From Micromonospora globbae (lineage in GTDB: Bacteria > Actinomycetota > Actinomycetes > Mycobacteriales > Micromonosporaceae), in the NCBI RefSeq assembly GCF_003610785.1, contig NZ_RAQQ01000001.1, positions 310,001 through 374,000 of the forward strand: a stretch of DNA of 64,000 bases, given 5' to 3'. Every line of letters starts with the position of its first letter. Position 1 is the first letter of the stretch. Shown here piece by piece: positions 54,496 to 64,000 of this stretch. Position numbers and translations under genes: made by a program. Below the pieces are notes generated by a model that saw only the letters and a program-made list of their open reading frames with translations, was not told where the DNA came from and did no database searches.

Positions 54496-55323
54496 ATGGA
54501 CGTGGTTCGCCTCCGCCCGCGCTCACCCGCGCTGGCGCCCTTCATCTCCTCGATGGGGTACCTCGAGGGGACGTTCCCGCACCGCCGCGAGCGCGTACTA
54601 CCCACCGGCACCGCACAGCTGCTCGTCAACCTCGACGAGGACGTGCTCTCCTCGGCCCCCGACGGCCTGGCCCCGACGCGCACCTCGGGCGCGGCCCTGC
54701 AGGGGCCGGACAGCCGCTCCGCCGTGACGGACACCGCCCACCAGCGGGCCGTCCTGTGGGTCAGCTTCCGGCCGGGCGGCGCGGCGCCGTTCTTCCCCGG
54801 CCTCGCGGCGACGCGCGACCGGCTGGTGCCGCTCGACGCCCTGTGGGGGCACCGGGGCGCCACGCTGCGCGAGCGGCTGTTGGCGGCCGGGACGCCGGGC
54901 GCCATGCGGGAGGTCGTGGAGTCCGCGCTGCTCGCGGCGACCGAGCCGCCCCGCCCGGACCGGGCACTCGCCGTGGCCGTGGCCGCGCTGCACCAGGGCG
55001 CCTCCGTGTCCGAGGCGGCGGACCGGCTGGGGTGGACCCCCAAGAGGCTGACGCGCCGGTTCAGCGCCCAGGTGGGTCTGGCGCCCAAGGTGTTCGCCCG
55101 GGTACGTCGCTTCCAGCGCCTGCTGTCCGCCGCCGCGTCGACACGCACGAGGGGGGACTGGGCCCGGCTGGCCGCCGAGTGCGGCTACCACGACCAGGCG
55201 CACATGATCCACGACTTCCACGCGTTCGCGGCGCAGAGCCCCACCGCGTACGCCCCGAGGTCGGCCGAGGAACCCAACCATGTCCCATTCCTACAAGTCG
55301 ACGACTCCCCGCCGACGCGATGA
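54496..55323 (+). CDS. AraC-family regulator
   Basis: 275 residues. The N-terminal half is the DUF6597-like sensor (VVRLRPRSPALAPFISSMGYLEG, LWVSFRPGGAAPFF); the C-terminal half has AraC helix-turn-helix motifs (ASVSEAADRLGWTPKRLTRRF and WARLAAECGYHDQAHMIHDFHAFAAQSPTAY). Its stop overlaps the VOC gene start (ATGA), so it is probably co-translated with it. Confidence 0.85.
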   Translation: MDVVRLRPRSPALAPFISSMGYLEGTFPHRRERVLPTGTAQLLVNLDEDVLSSAPDGLAPTRTSGAALQGPDSRSAVTDTAHQRAVLWVSFRPGGAAPFFPGLAATRDRLVPLDALWGHRGATLRERLLAAGTPGAMREVVESALLAATEPPRPDRALAVAVAALHQGASVSEAADRLGWTPKRLTRRFSAQVGLAPKVFARVRRFQRLLSAAASTRTRGDWARLAAECGYHDQAHMIHDFHAFAAQSPTAYAPRSAEEPNHVPFLQVDDSPPTR

Positions 55324-55709
55324 TCGTGGGCATGAGCGACATGTATCCACGCCTCGTGGTGATCGGCGCCGATCGGGCGATCGCGTTCTACACGACGGTG
55401 TTCGGTGCCAGGGAGCTGAACCGGTACACCGACGAGAACACCGGGCGCATCGTCCACGCGGAGTTGGAGGTGGCCGGCGGAAGGTTCGCCGTCAAGGACG
55501 AGGGCGACGGCGACCCCGCTCCGCCCACACTCGGCGGCACCCCGGTCGTCATGGCCCTGTACGTGGACGACGCGGACGCGGTCGGCCGGCGCATGGAGCA
55601 GCACGGCGGCACCGTGGTCTTCCCCATCGCCGACCAGCCGTACGGCGAGCGCGGCGGCCGCCTCGCCGACCCGTTCGGCCACCTCTGGATGATCGCGCAG
55701 CGCGGCTAG
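55320..55709 (+). CDS. VOC-family (glyoxalase/bleomycin-resistance-like) protein
   Basis: 129 residues with two beta-alpha-beta-beta-beta modules: YPRLVVIGADRAIAFYTTVFGARE, and ALYVDDADAVGRRMEQHGGTVVFPIADQPYGERGGRLADPFGHLWMIAQ, as in the PhnB-like branch. Metal-binding acid and His residues are present. Either ligand binding or a small-molecule reaction is possible. ATG 55320 is used; ATG 55332 is an alternative. Confidence 0.85.
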   Translation: MIVGMSDMYPRLVVIGADRAIAFYTTVFGARELNRYTDENTGRIVHAELEVAGGRFAVKDEGDGDPAPPTLGGTPVVMALYVDDADAVGRRMEQHGGTVVFPIADQPYGERGGRLADPFGHLWMIAQRG

Positions 55710-55749
55710 GCGCCGCACACACGTCGGTCGCGCCACGGCAGCACGTGAC

Positions 55750-55782
55750 GGTCCCGCCACGGCAGGTCGTCGTGGCGGGACC
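55750..55782. terminator. Bidirectional terminator hairpin
   Basis: 11-bp perfect stem (55750-55760 with 55772-55782), 11-base loop, between convergent genes. Confidence 0.75.
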
Positions 55783-55797
55783 GACGCGCGGGCGGCC

Positions 55798-56409
55798 TCA
55801 GCCGTCCGCCCGGCCGCCGACCGGCGTCGCCGACGGCACGCCGCCGTCCCGCGACGGGGCCGAGCCCGTCGACCGTCCCCACAGGCCCAGCTCCCGGGCG
55901 CCGAGGTACAGGAACGGCAGCACCAGCAGCACGTCGGCGACCAACGCGATCGACACCTCGCGGGTGATCCGGCTCAGCGGGAACGCGACCGCGCCCAGGC
56001 AGAGCAGTACGCCCACCGGCAGCGGCGCGGTGCGGGTCCAGCAGAGCGCCACACCCAGCGCGAACAGGGTGAGCGGGAAGAGCGGCCCGGCGATCCAGAA
56101 CAGGGTCGTGGCGAACGGGTACTGGTTGAGCAGCTCGATGGTGTGGGCGTGTGAGACCTCGAAGACGCCCTCGTGGATGCTCTGCACGCCGAACGCCACC
56201 CCGCCGACGGTCGCGAAGACCGTCACCGGCAGCGCCACGGCCACGTAGCGGGGGGCCGCGGCGCGCAGCCGGTCGTACAGGCCGATCAGGCCGACGAGCC
56301 AGCAGGCGCAGGAGAGCCCGACGAGCGTGCCGGCGGTCACGCCCTGTGACTCGGACTCCCAGAAGAGGGTGGCGAGCAGGTTCAGTGTGGGACCAAGAAT
56401 GAGAAACAT
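55798..56409 (-). CDS. Six-span membrane protein
   Basis: 203 residues with about six hydrophobic spans (ILGPTLNLLATLFW, TAGTLVGLSCACWLVGLIGLY, YVAVALPVTVFATVGGVAFGV, FWIAGPLFPLTLFALGVALC, PVGVLLCLGAVAFPLSRI, SIALVADVLLVLPFLYLGA) and an Arg/Asp-rich cytoplasmic tail. No family is recognised. 57 bp downstream of the response regulator, so possibly in the two-component operon. Confidence 0.65.
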   Translation of the reverse strand: MFLILGPTLNLLATLFWESESQGVTAGTLVGLSCACWLVGLIGLYDRLRAAAPRYVAVALPVTVFATVGGVAFGVQSIHEGVFEVSHAHTIELLNQYPFATTLFWIAGPLFPLTLFALGVALCWTRTAPLPVGVLLCLGAVAFPLSRITREVSIALVADVLLVLPFLYLGARELGLWGRSTGSAPSRDGGVPSATPVGGRADG

Positions 56410-56466
56410 GGATCTGACGGTATGGACGGGCGACCCCCGCCGGATCCGCTCGGCGCCGGCCCCGGA

Positions 56467-57123
56467 CTACCGCCGATGTCGTACGCCCGCCAGCCCGGAG
56501 CGGTAGGCGAAGACCACGAGTTGCGCCCGGTCCCGGGCCCCGAGCTTGGTCATCGCCCGGTTGGCGTGGGTCTTCGCGGTCGCCGTGCTCATGCCGAGCC
56601 GTACCCCGATCTCCCCGTTGGTGAGCCCCTCCGCGACGAGCGCCACCACCTCGCGTTCCCGGGTCGTCAGGGTGTGCAGACCGGGCACCTCGGGCCCTCG
56701 GGCGTACGCGGCGATCAGCCGGCGGGTCACCTCCGGCGCCAGCAGGGCGTCGCCGGCCGCCACCACCCGGACCGCCCTGCGCAGCTCGTCCGGTTCCAGG
56801 TTCTTCAACAGGAAGCCGCTCGCCCCGGCGTGCAGCGCCGCGTAGACGGACTCGTCGAGTTCGAAGGTGGTGAGCACGACGACCCGTACCCCGGGCAGCC
56901 GCTCGTCGGCGAGGATCCGCCGGGTCGCGGTCAGCCCGTCGGTGCCCGGCATCCGCACGTCCATCAGCACGACGTCCGGCCGGTGGGCGCGGGTCAGCGC
57001 GATCGCCTCGTCCCCGTCGGCGGCCTCGGCGACCACCTCGATGTCGGGCGCGCGTTCGAGCAGCACCCGGAAGCCGGCCCGGACCAGGGTCTGGTCGTCG
57101 GCGAGCAGGACTCGGATGGTCAT
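56467..57123 (-). CDS. NarL/LuxR-type response regulator
   Basis: 218 residues: receiver with Asp55 (VVLMDVRMPG), VVLTTFELDESVY, GFLLKN and LuxR helix-turn-helix (LTTREREVVALVAEGLTNGEIGVRLGMSTATAKTHANRAMTKL). Overlaps the kinase by 4 bp. Less similar to the other two regulators in the window, although its operon carries the same upstream motif. Confidence 0.92.
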   Translation of the reverse strand: MTIRVLLADDQTLVRAGFRVLLERAPDIEVVAEAADGDEAIALTRAHRPDVVLMDVRMPGTDGLTATRRILADERLPGVRVVVLTTFELDESVYAALHAGASGFLLKNLEPDELRRAVRVVAAGDALLAPEVTRRLIAAYARGPEVPGLHTLTTREREVVALVAEGLTNGEIGVRLGMSTATAKTHANRAMTKLGARDRAQLVVFAYRSGLAGVRHRR

Positions 57124-58241
57124 CCCGGCAGCCACCCCTCGACGTGGAAACCGCCACCGTGGGCTGGCCCGGCGCGCAGCCAACCACCGAGCCCGACGGC
57201 CCGTTCCGTCATGCCCCGCAGCCCGTTGCCCGGCGGCCCCGGCGCGCCCCGCCCGTTGTCCCGGACGCTCAGCGTCAGCCCGTCCGGGCGGTAGCCGAGC
57301 CGCACCTCGATCCGGTCGGCGTCGGCGTGCCGTACCGCGTTCGCCACCGCCTCCTGCACGATCCGGTACGCGGACGCCTCCACGGCCCGGGGCAGCGGGC
57401 GCCGCTCGCCGTCGCACCGGAGCACGGCACCGGTCGCGGCCGCCAGCGCGGGAAGCCGGTCGAGCGCGGGCGCCGGCGGCGCGGGGCTGAGCTCGCCCGG
57501 CTCGTCGTGGGGGCCGCCCGGATCCGGGTCGCGACGGCCGTCCCGCAGGACGCCGACGGCGGCGCGCAGTTCCGCCATCGCCTCCCGGCTGGCCTGCCGG
57601 ACCACGTCCAGCGCGGCGCGGGCCTGCACCGGATCGTCCTCGAGGACCTCGGCCGCCACCCCGGCCTGCACTCCGACCACCGCCAGGGTGTGCGCCGTGA
57701 CGTCGTGCAGTTCCCGGGCGATCCGGATGCGTTCCTCGGTGACCCGCCGCTCGGCCGCCCGGTCCCGCTCGGCGGCCAGCAGCTCCAGCCGGATCCGCCG
57801 GCCCCGCACCGCCTCGCCGAGCAGCAGCGCCGCCACGAAGACGACCGTCGAGCTGTCCAGGGTGGCGTCCAGGGGTCCCACGCCCTCCACCAGCATGCGT
57901 CCCTGGAGGTCCAGCAGGATGAAGATCGCGGCCACCAGCAGGCCGGCCCGGCGGCGCGGGGCGACCGCCACCGAGTACAGCGCCACCCACAGCGGCGCGG
58001 CGGGGGCACCACCGGGATACCGGGACACGTGGTAGGCCAGGAACAGGGCACCCGCCGTGGCCAGGGCCGCGGCGGGCCAGCGCCGTCGGGCCAGCAGGAC
58101 CAGCGCCATCGCCAGCCCGAGGGCGTACGCCCACCCGTCCGGCGCGCGGTCGCCGGGCTCTACCGCCGCCACCGCGATCCGATACACCGTCACCGCACCG
58201 GCGACCACCACGATGCCGGTGTCCGTCATCCACCGCCGCAC
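57120..58241 (-). CDS. Sensor histidine kinase (HisKA_3)
   Basis: 373 residues. Four to six membrane spans, HisKA_3 with His179 (RIARELHDVTAHTLAVVGVQ), and ATPase motifs (YRIVQEAVANAVRHADAD, VRDNGRGAPGPPGNGLRGMTER). GTG 58241 has TACTGT 6 bases upstream, suggesting a leaderless transcript; ATG 58229 is the alternative start. Co-translated with the regulator. Confidence 0.9.
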   Translation of the reverse strand: MRRWMTDTGIVVVAGAVTVYRIAVAAVEPGDRAPDGWAYALGLAMALVLLARRRWPAAALATAGALFLAYHVSRYPGGAPAAPLWVALYSVAVAPRRRAGLLVAAIFILLDLQGRMLVEGVGPLDATLDSSTVVFVAALLLGEAVRGRRIRLELLAAERDRAAERRVTEERIRIARELHDVTAHTLAVVGVQAGVAAEVLEDDPVQARAALDVVRQASREAMAELRAAVGVLRDGRRDPDPGGPHDEPGELSPAPPAPALDRLPALAAATGAVLRCDGERRPLPRAVEASAYRIVQEAVANAVRHADADRIEVRLGYRPDGLTLSVRDNGRGAPGPPGNGLRGMTERAVGLGGWLRAGPAHGGGFHVEGWLPG

Positions 58242-58247
58242 ACGGCA

Positions 58248-58253
58248 ACAGTA
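58248..58253 (-). promoter_or_regulatory. -10 element, leaderless kinase transcript
   Basis: TACTGT on the minus strand, 6 bases before GTG 58241. Confidence 0.5.
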
Positions 58254-58275
58254 GGTACCCGGCCGGGTGGCCGCG

Positions 58276-58291
58276 TACCACCGATGCGGTA
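58276..58291. promoter_or_regulatory. Response-regulator-type repeat (set C)
   Basis: Minus-strand TACC-GCATCGGT-GGTA: perfect TACC/GGTA arms, starting 35 bp upstream of the kinase start and 22 bp from the -10, exactly as in set A. Confidence 0.6.
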
Positions 58292-58378
58292 GCCGGGGGT
58301 GGGGTCGCGGGCTCGTCCCGCGTCGTCCGCCACAGGGTCGGCGCCTCGTGCGGTCGGGCGGGTACGCGCCGACGACTC

Positions 58379-59200
58379 CTACGCCGGTCCGTCCGGTCCG
58401 CGCCGGCCGCGCCGCTGTCGCAGGGCCGCCACCAGCAACGACACACCCATCACCAGGTCGGTGCCACGGCGCAGGGCGGTGCGGACCCGTCCGGGTGGCG
58501 CCGCCGGCGGCGGGCCCGGCACGACGACCCGGTCGACGCCGGGGTAGGCGAGCCGCGCGGCGGCGACGGCCTCCTCCTCGGTCAGCGCCGCCCGGTTGCC
58601 CACGAGCGTGACACCGGCATCCGGATCCTGGTACCGCCAGCGCCACACCTCGCCCTCCGGCCACAGCTCGATCCGCTCACCCGTACGGTCGCGGGCCGGC
58701 TGCTCCGGTTCCTCTGCCGCCGGTGGCGGCTCGCGACCGCGTGCGGCAGCGAGGTCGGCGCGGGTGAGGTCGCCGAGCCGGGCGGCGTCGCCGCGGCGCA
58801 GCGCCCGGGCGAGCAGGAACGCCAGCGCCCCGGTGAGCAGCGGGAGCACCAGCACGAGGACGCGGAAGACCGAGAGCAGGTCGTAGACCGGGATCCGGAG
58901 CAGCCGCGCGATGATGTCGTCGCCGGCCGCCACGACGAGGACGGCGTAGAAGGTGAGGGCGGCGACGCCGACGCCCATGCGTACGGGATGGTCACGCGGC
59001 CGGTCCAGCAGGTGGTGGCGGCGGCGGTCGTGCGTGCGCAGCCGTTCCAGGAACGGCCAGGCGTACAGGGCCAGGAACGTCACGCCCCCGACCACCACGC
59101 CGGGCACGAACGGGGCCGGCACCAGGTAGTCGCCGATGCGGGGCTCCCAGGGCGGGAAGAGGCGCAGCGCGCCGTCACCCCACGCCACGTACCAGTCGGG
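58379..59200 (-). pseudogene. C-terminal remnant of a QcrB-like cytochrome b subunit
   Basis: The frame reads PDWYVAWGDGALRLFPPWEP, then VGVAALTFYAVLVVAAGDDIIARLL, matching the C-terminal third of actinobacterial QcrB (bc1 complex). The heme-binding N-terminal two thirds are gone: homology starts abruptly at 59200, where it meets another truncated gene. An extra Pro/Arg-rich tail of about 120 residues follows (RTGERIELWPEGEVWRWRYQ). Four membrane spans remain. It cannot work as cytochrome b; a small membrane protein of unknown use is possible. Confidence 0.65.
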
Positions 59201-59201
59201 C

Positions 59202-59405
59202 TGGGCGGGCGACGCCGCGGGCGCGGAGCGGACGGTCCGCGACGTGCTGACCCGCTCCCCCGACTCGCCCGACGGGCTGCTCGTGCTCGGCCTCGCGCAA
59301 CGCCGCACCCGTCCGGCCGACGCGCCGGTCACCCTGCGCCGCTTCCTGACCGTGGCGCCGCATCACCCCGCCGCCGCCGAGATCACGCGGCTGCTCGACC
59401 GGTGA
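59202..59405 (+). pseudogene. C-terminal remnant of a TPR-like protein
   Basis: 68 residues ending at TGA 59405: WAGDAAGAERTVRDVLTRSP followed by DGLLVLGLAQRRT and FLTVAPHHPAAAEITRLLDR, like the last one and a half repeats of a tetratricopeptide protein. The upstream sequence in this frame is the antisense of the QcrB remnant, so its start has been lost. Joined to the QcrB piece at about 59201. Confidence 0.5.
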
Positions 59406-59525
59406 GCCGGCACGGGTGGTGCCGCTCCTCCGTCCGGCGGACCGGCCGGCGAAGGCCGCCGGTGGGATCGCCGCGGGGCGTAGCGTCGGGCACGACGTGC
59501 CGAGACGCCAGGACGGGAGCCGGAT

Positions 59526-60242
<717 letters not shown>

Positions 60243-60281
60243 CGGACCAGGGTTCCGACGAGAAGGTCCCGGAGACCCCGG

Positions 60282-60659
60282 TCATCCGCCGCCGGCGCTC
60301 GTGGCCCTCCTCGCCCTCGCCTGCCAGGGCCAGCGGCCCTCCAGCTCGACCTCCAGCGAGAAGCTGAGGAACGTGCGGACCACCACGATCAGCGCCAGCA
60401 CACCGACACTGTGGAACGTCGGCGAGACGGCCACCGTACGGATGATGTCCCCGCCGACCAGGAACTCCAGTCCCAGCAGGATCGCGCGGCCGACACCCTG
60501 GCGGAACGGCGGATAGTAGGTGACCGGGTCGCGGGTGCGCAGCGAGCGGTAGACGAAGGCGGCCGCCGCGAGCACGACGCCCCCCGCGATGACGAGCACG
60601 CCCGCGAGGTCCAGCAACGCGCCGACGTGCTGGACGATCTCCTTCGTGGACACGGTCAC
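60282..60659 (-). CDS. DUF1622 membrane protein
   Basis: 125 residues with three spans (LLDLAGVLVIAGGVVLAAAAFVY, GRAILLGLEFLVGGDIIRTV, VGVLALIVVVRTFLSFSLEVELEGRWPW). The EFLVGGDI and RTFLSFSLEVE motifs are those of DUF1622. Function unknown. Convergent with the DUF1264 gene. Confidence 0.8.
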   Translation of the reverse strand: MTVSTKEIVQHVGALLDLAGVLVIAGGVVLAAAAFVYRSLRTRDPVTYYPPFRQGVGRAILLGLEFLVGGDIIRTVAVSPTFHSVGVLALIVVVRTFLSFSLEVELEGRWPWQARARRATSAGGG

Positions 60660-60749
60660 CTCTCTCCCCGCTCCGCGGGACGTACGACGGAGCGGGACGG
60701 CGGCGCTCGGTCACCTGGTCCAACGGCACCTGGCGGTCAGGTGATGCGG

Positions 60750-60783
60750 GCCGGCGACGCCGAAGGTTCCCGGCGTCGCCGGC
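60750..60783 (-). terminator. Terminator of the rox gene
   Basis: 13-bp perfect stem (60750-60762 with 60771-60783), 8-base loop, 44 bp after the rox stop on the minus strand. Confidence 0.75.
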
Positions 60784-60826
60784 TCTCCGTCAACCGCTTC
60801 CCGCCCGGCTCGCTTCCGCCGGGGAG

Positions 60827-62649
<1,823 letters not shown>

Positions 62650-62697
62650 GTTCCGACCCCGCTGCCCCACAGCCCTCGCGGCACGGGACACCGGCGC

Positions 62698-62712
62698 GCG
62701 CCCTCGGGGCGC
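62698..62712 (+). terminator. Attenuator-type hairpin before the efflux gene
   Basis: GCGCCC-TCG-GGGCGC, a perfect 6-bp stem 54 bp before the start codon, between leader peptide and gene; may be the attenuator or part of an alternative fold. Confidence 0.45.
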
Positions 62713-62766
62713 TGACCGCGGTGACGAGACGACTCCTTCTCCCTCTCGCTCACCTCGGAGCTCGTG

Positions 62767-63948
62767 ATGCCTCTCCCCCTCTACCTGCTCGCCGTGGCGG
62801 TCTTCGCCATGGGCACCTCGGAGTTCATGCTCGCCGGCCTGGTGCCGGCCATCGCCGCGAGCCTCGACGTTCCGGTCGGGGCCGCCGGCCTCCTGACCTC
62901 GGCGTTCGCCGTAGGCATGGTCGTCGGCGCGCCGCTGATGGCGGTGCTCGCGCGCCGCTGGCCCGCGCGGGCCAGCCTGTTGAGCTTCGTGCTGGTCTTC
63001 GCCGCGGCCCACGTCGTGGGCGCCCTCACGACGAGTTTCGCGGTCCTGCTCGGCACCCGCGTGCTCGCCGCCCTGGCCAACGCCGGCTTCCTGGCGGTGG
63101 CACTGACCACGGCCGCCGCACTCGCGGCCACCGATCGGAAGGGGCGCGCCCTCGCGGTGCTGCTCTCGGGCACGACGGTGGCCACCGTCGCCGGAGTTCC
63201 CGGCGGCGCGGTGCTCGGCGCGCTACTCGGCTGGCGGGCCACCTTCTGGGCGATCGCACTGCTCTGCCTGCCCGCTGCCGCCGGCGTCGTGAAGGGCATC
63301 CCGCCACGGGTCGGGCGGACCCCTCGGAACGCCCCGGCCGGCGCGTCGCTGCGGGACGAGATCGCCCAGCTCACCGCGCCCCGGCTGGTCCTGGTCATGC
63401 TGCTCGGCGCCCTCGTCAACGCCGCCACCTTCGCCACGTTCACCTACCTGGCGCCGGTCGTCACCGGCACCGCCGGCCTGGGCGACCTGTGGGTCCCCGT
63501 CGTGCTGGTGCTGTTCGGGGTCGGGTCCTTCGTCGGCGTCACCGTCGCGGGGCGGCTGGCCGACCGGCGTCCCCGCATCGTGATCGCGGTCGGTGGCCCG
63601 CTGCTGCTGCTCGGCTGGGTCGCGATGGCGACCCTGGCCGCGCAGTCGGCGGCGCTCCTGCTCCTCGTGTTCGTGCAGGGCACGCTCTCCTTCGCGCTGG
63701 GCGGCACCCTGATCACCAGGGTGCTCTACGAGGCGGCGGGCGCCCCCACCATGGGTGGGTCGTACGCGACGGCGGCGCTCAACATCGGTGCTGCCGGCGG
63801 CCCCGTCGTCGCCGCGGCGGCCCTCGGTGCCGGCGCGGGTGACCTCGGCCCGGTGTGGGTCAGCGGCGTCCTCGTCGCGGTCGCACTGCTCGTGGCCCTG
63901 CCGTTCCTGCGGATCGTCGCACCCCGAGCCGGTCGGGCGACGCGGTGA
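62767..63948 (+). CDS. Cmx/CmrA-like chloramphenicol efflux MFS transporter
   Basis: 393 residues, the family length, with twelve spans. N-terminal MPLPLYLLAVAVFAMGTSEF and MLAGLVPAIAASLDVPVGAA, VLAALANAGFLAVALTTAAAL, VLLSGTTVATVAGVPGGAVLG and GAPTMGGSYATAALNIGAAGGPV are very close to Cmx-type chloramphenicol exporters, which expel the drug by proton exchange. GGAG is 6 bases before ATG 62767 (GTG 62764 possible). Preceded by a leader peptide and hairpin, so drug-induced expression is likely. Confidence 0.85.
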   Translation: MPLPLYLLAVAVFAMGTSEFMLAGLVPAIAASLDVPVGAAGLLTSAFAVGMVVGAPLMAVLARRWPARASLLSFVLVFAAAHVVGALTTSFAVLLGTRVLAALANAGFLAVALTTAAALAATDRKGRALAVLLSGTTVATVAGVPGGAVLGALLGWRATFWAIALLCLPAAAGVVKGIPPRVGRTPRNAPAGASLRDEIAQLTAPRLVLVMLLGALVNAATFATFTYLAPVVTGTAGLGDLWVPVVLVLFGVGSFVGVTVAGRLADRRPRIVIAVGGPLLLLGWVAMATLAAQSAALLLLVFVQGTLSFALGGTLITRVLYEAAGAPTMGGSYATAALNIGAAGGPVVAAAALGAGAGDLGPVWVSGVLVAVALLVALPFLRIVAPRAGRATR

Positions 63949-64000
63949 GCGGACCCTCGGCCGGTACGGCGGCGGCCGACAGGCGGCGAACTCGATCCCG

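Noticed and set aside
59136..59201. N-terminal extension of the TPR-like remnant
   Set aside because: This part is the antisense strand of the QcrB remnant, so it is not a natural start of the protein.

Overview
The window is very GC-rich, densely coded, and starts many genes at GTG. Its gene families (FxSxx-COOH/VMAP conflict genes, nickel superoxide dismutase, several ECF sigma factors with SnoaL-like tails, LtrA, DUF2804, Cmx-type efflux) are typical of soil or marine actinomycetes. The best guess is a Micromonosporaceae-like organism; the genus cannot be fixed from the sequence alone. No rRNA, tRNA, CRISPR array, integrase or insertion sequence was seen.

Layout. 1-12 kb: housekeeping and stress genes, namely an LtrA-like membrane protein, a manganese catalase broken by a single-base frameshift, a HipA-like kinase paired with DUF3037, DUF2804 and DUF4331 proteins, an HD-domain protein, and a P1B-type metal ATPase with a C-terminal hemerythrin domain. 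12-22 kb: an exported rhamnosidase pair (GH78 then GH106-like, 4-bp overlap), a small secreted cysteine-rich protein and a Tat-exported beta-propeller. 22-31 kb: small regulator/enzyme units whose palindromic operators can be read directly (ArsR/SRPBCC, two TetR units), short-chain dehydrogenases, an ECF41 sigma factor with a likely target promoter next door, and a sigma/anti-sigma pair. 31-42 kb: two NarL/LuxR-type two-component systems, a multicopper oxidase operon and two more ECF sigma factors. A third two-component system sits at 56-58 kb, and all three share one operator-like motif. 42.5-44.7 kb: a radical SAM protein with unusual cysteine spacing, divergent from sodN.

44.9-54.3 kb is the most notable part: a two-operon conflict (immunity-like) locus. 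The + operon encodes EACC1, an EAD2-VMAP protein, a 41-codon coupling ORF and a large vWA-like/NB-ARC/TPR protein of the FxSxx-COOH system. The - operon, converging on it, encodes a caspase-like protease with its own C-terminal effector-associated domain, a variant FxSxx-type precursor peptide, and a HExxH-motif putative peptide hydroxylase that overlaps the precursor gene. A plausible reading is that the VMAP/STAND proteins sense a threat and release or recruit the caspase through matching effector-associated domains, while the peptide is modified by the HExxH enzyme instead of the usual radical SAM partner, which is absent.

54-64 kb: AraC/VOC genes, the third two-component system, two gene remnants joined back to back (a QcrB C-terminal piece and a TPR piece, junction near 59201), a DUF1264 protein, a DUF1622 protein, and finally antibiotic resistance: a rifampicin monooxygenase (rox) with a rifamycin-associated element upstream, and a Cmx-like efflux gene preceded by a likely leader-peptide attenuator.
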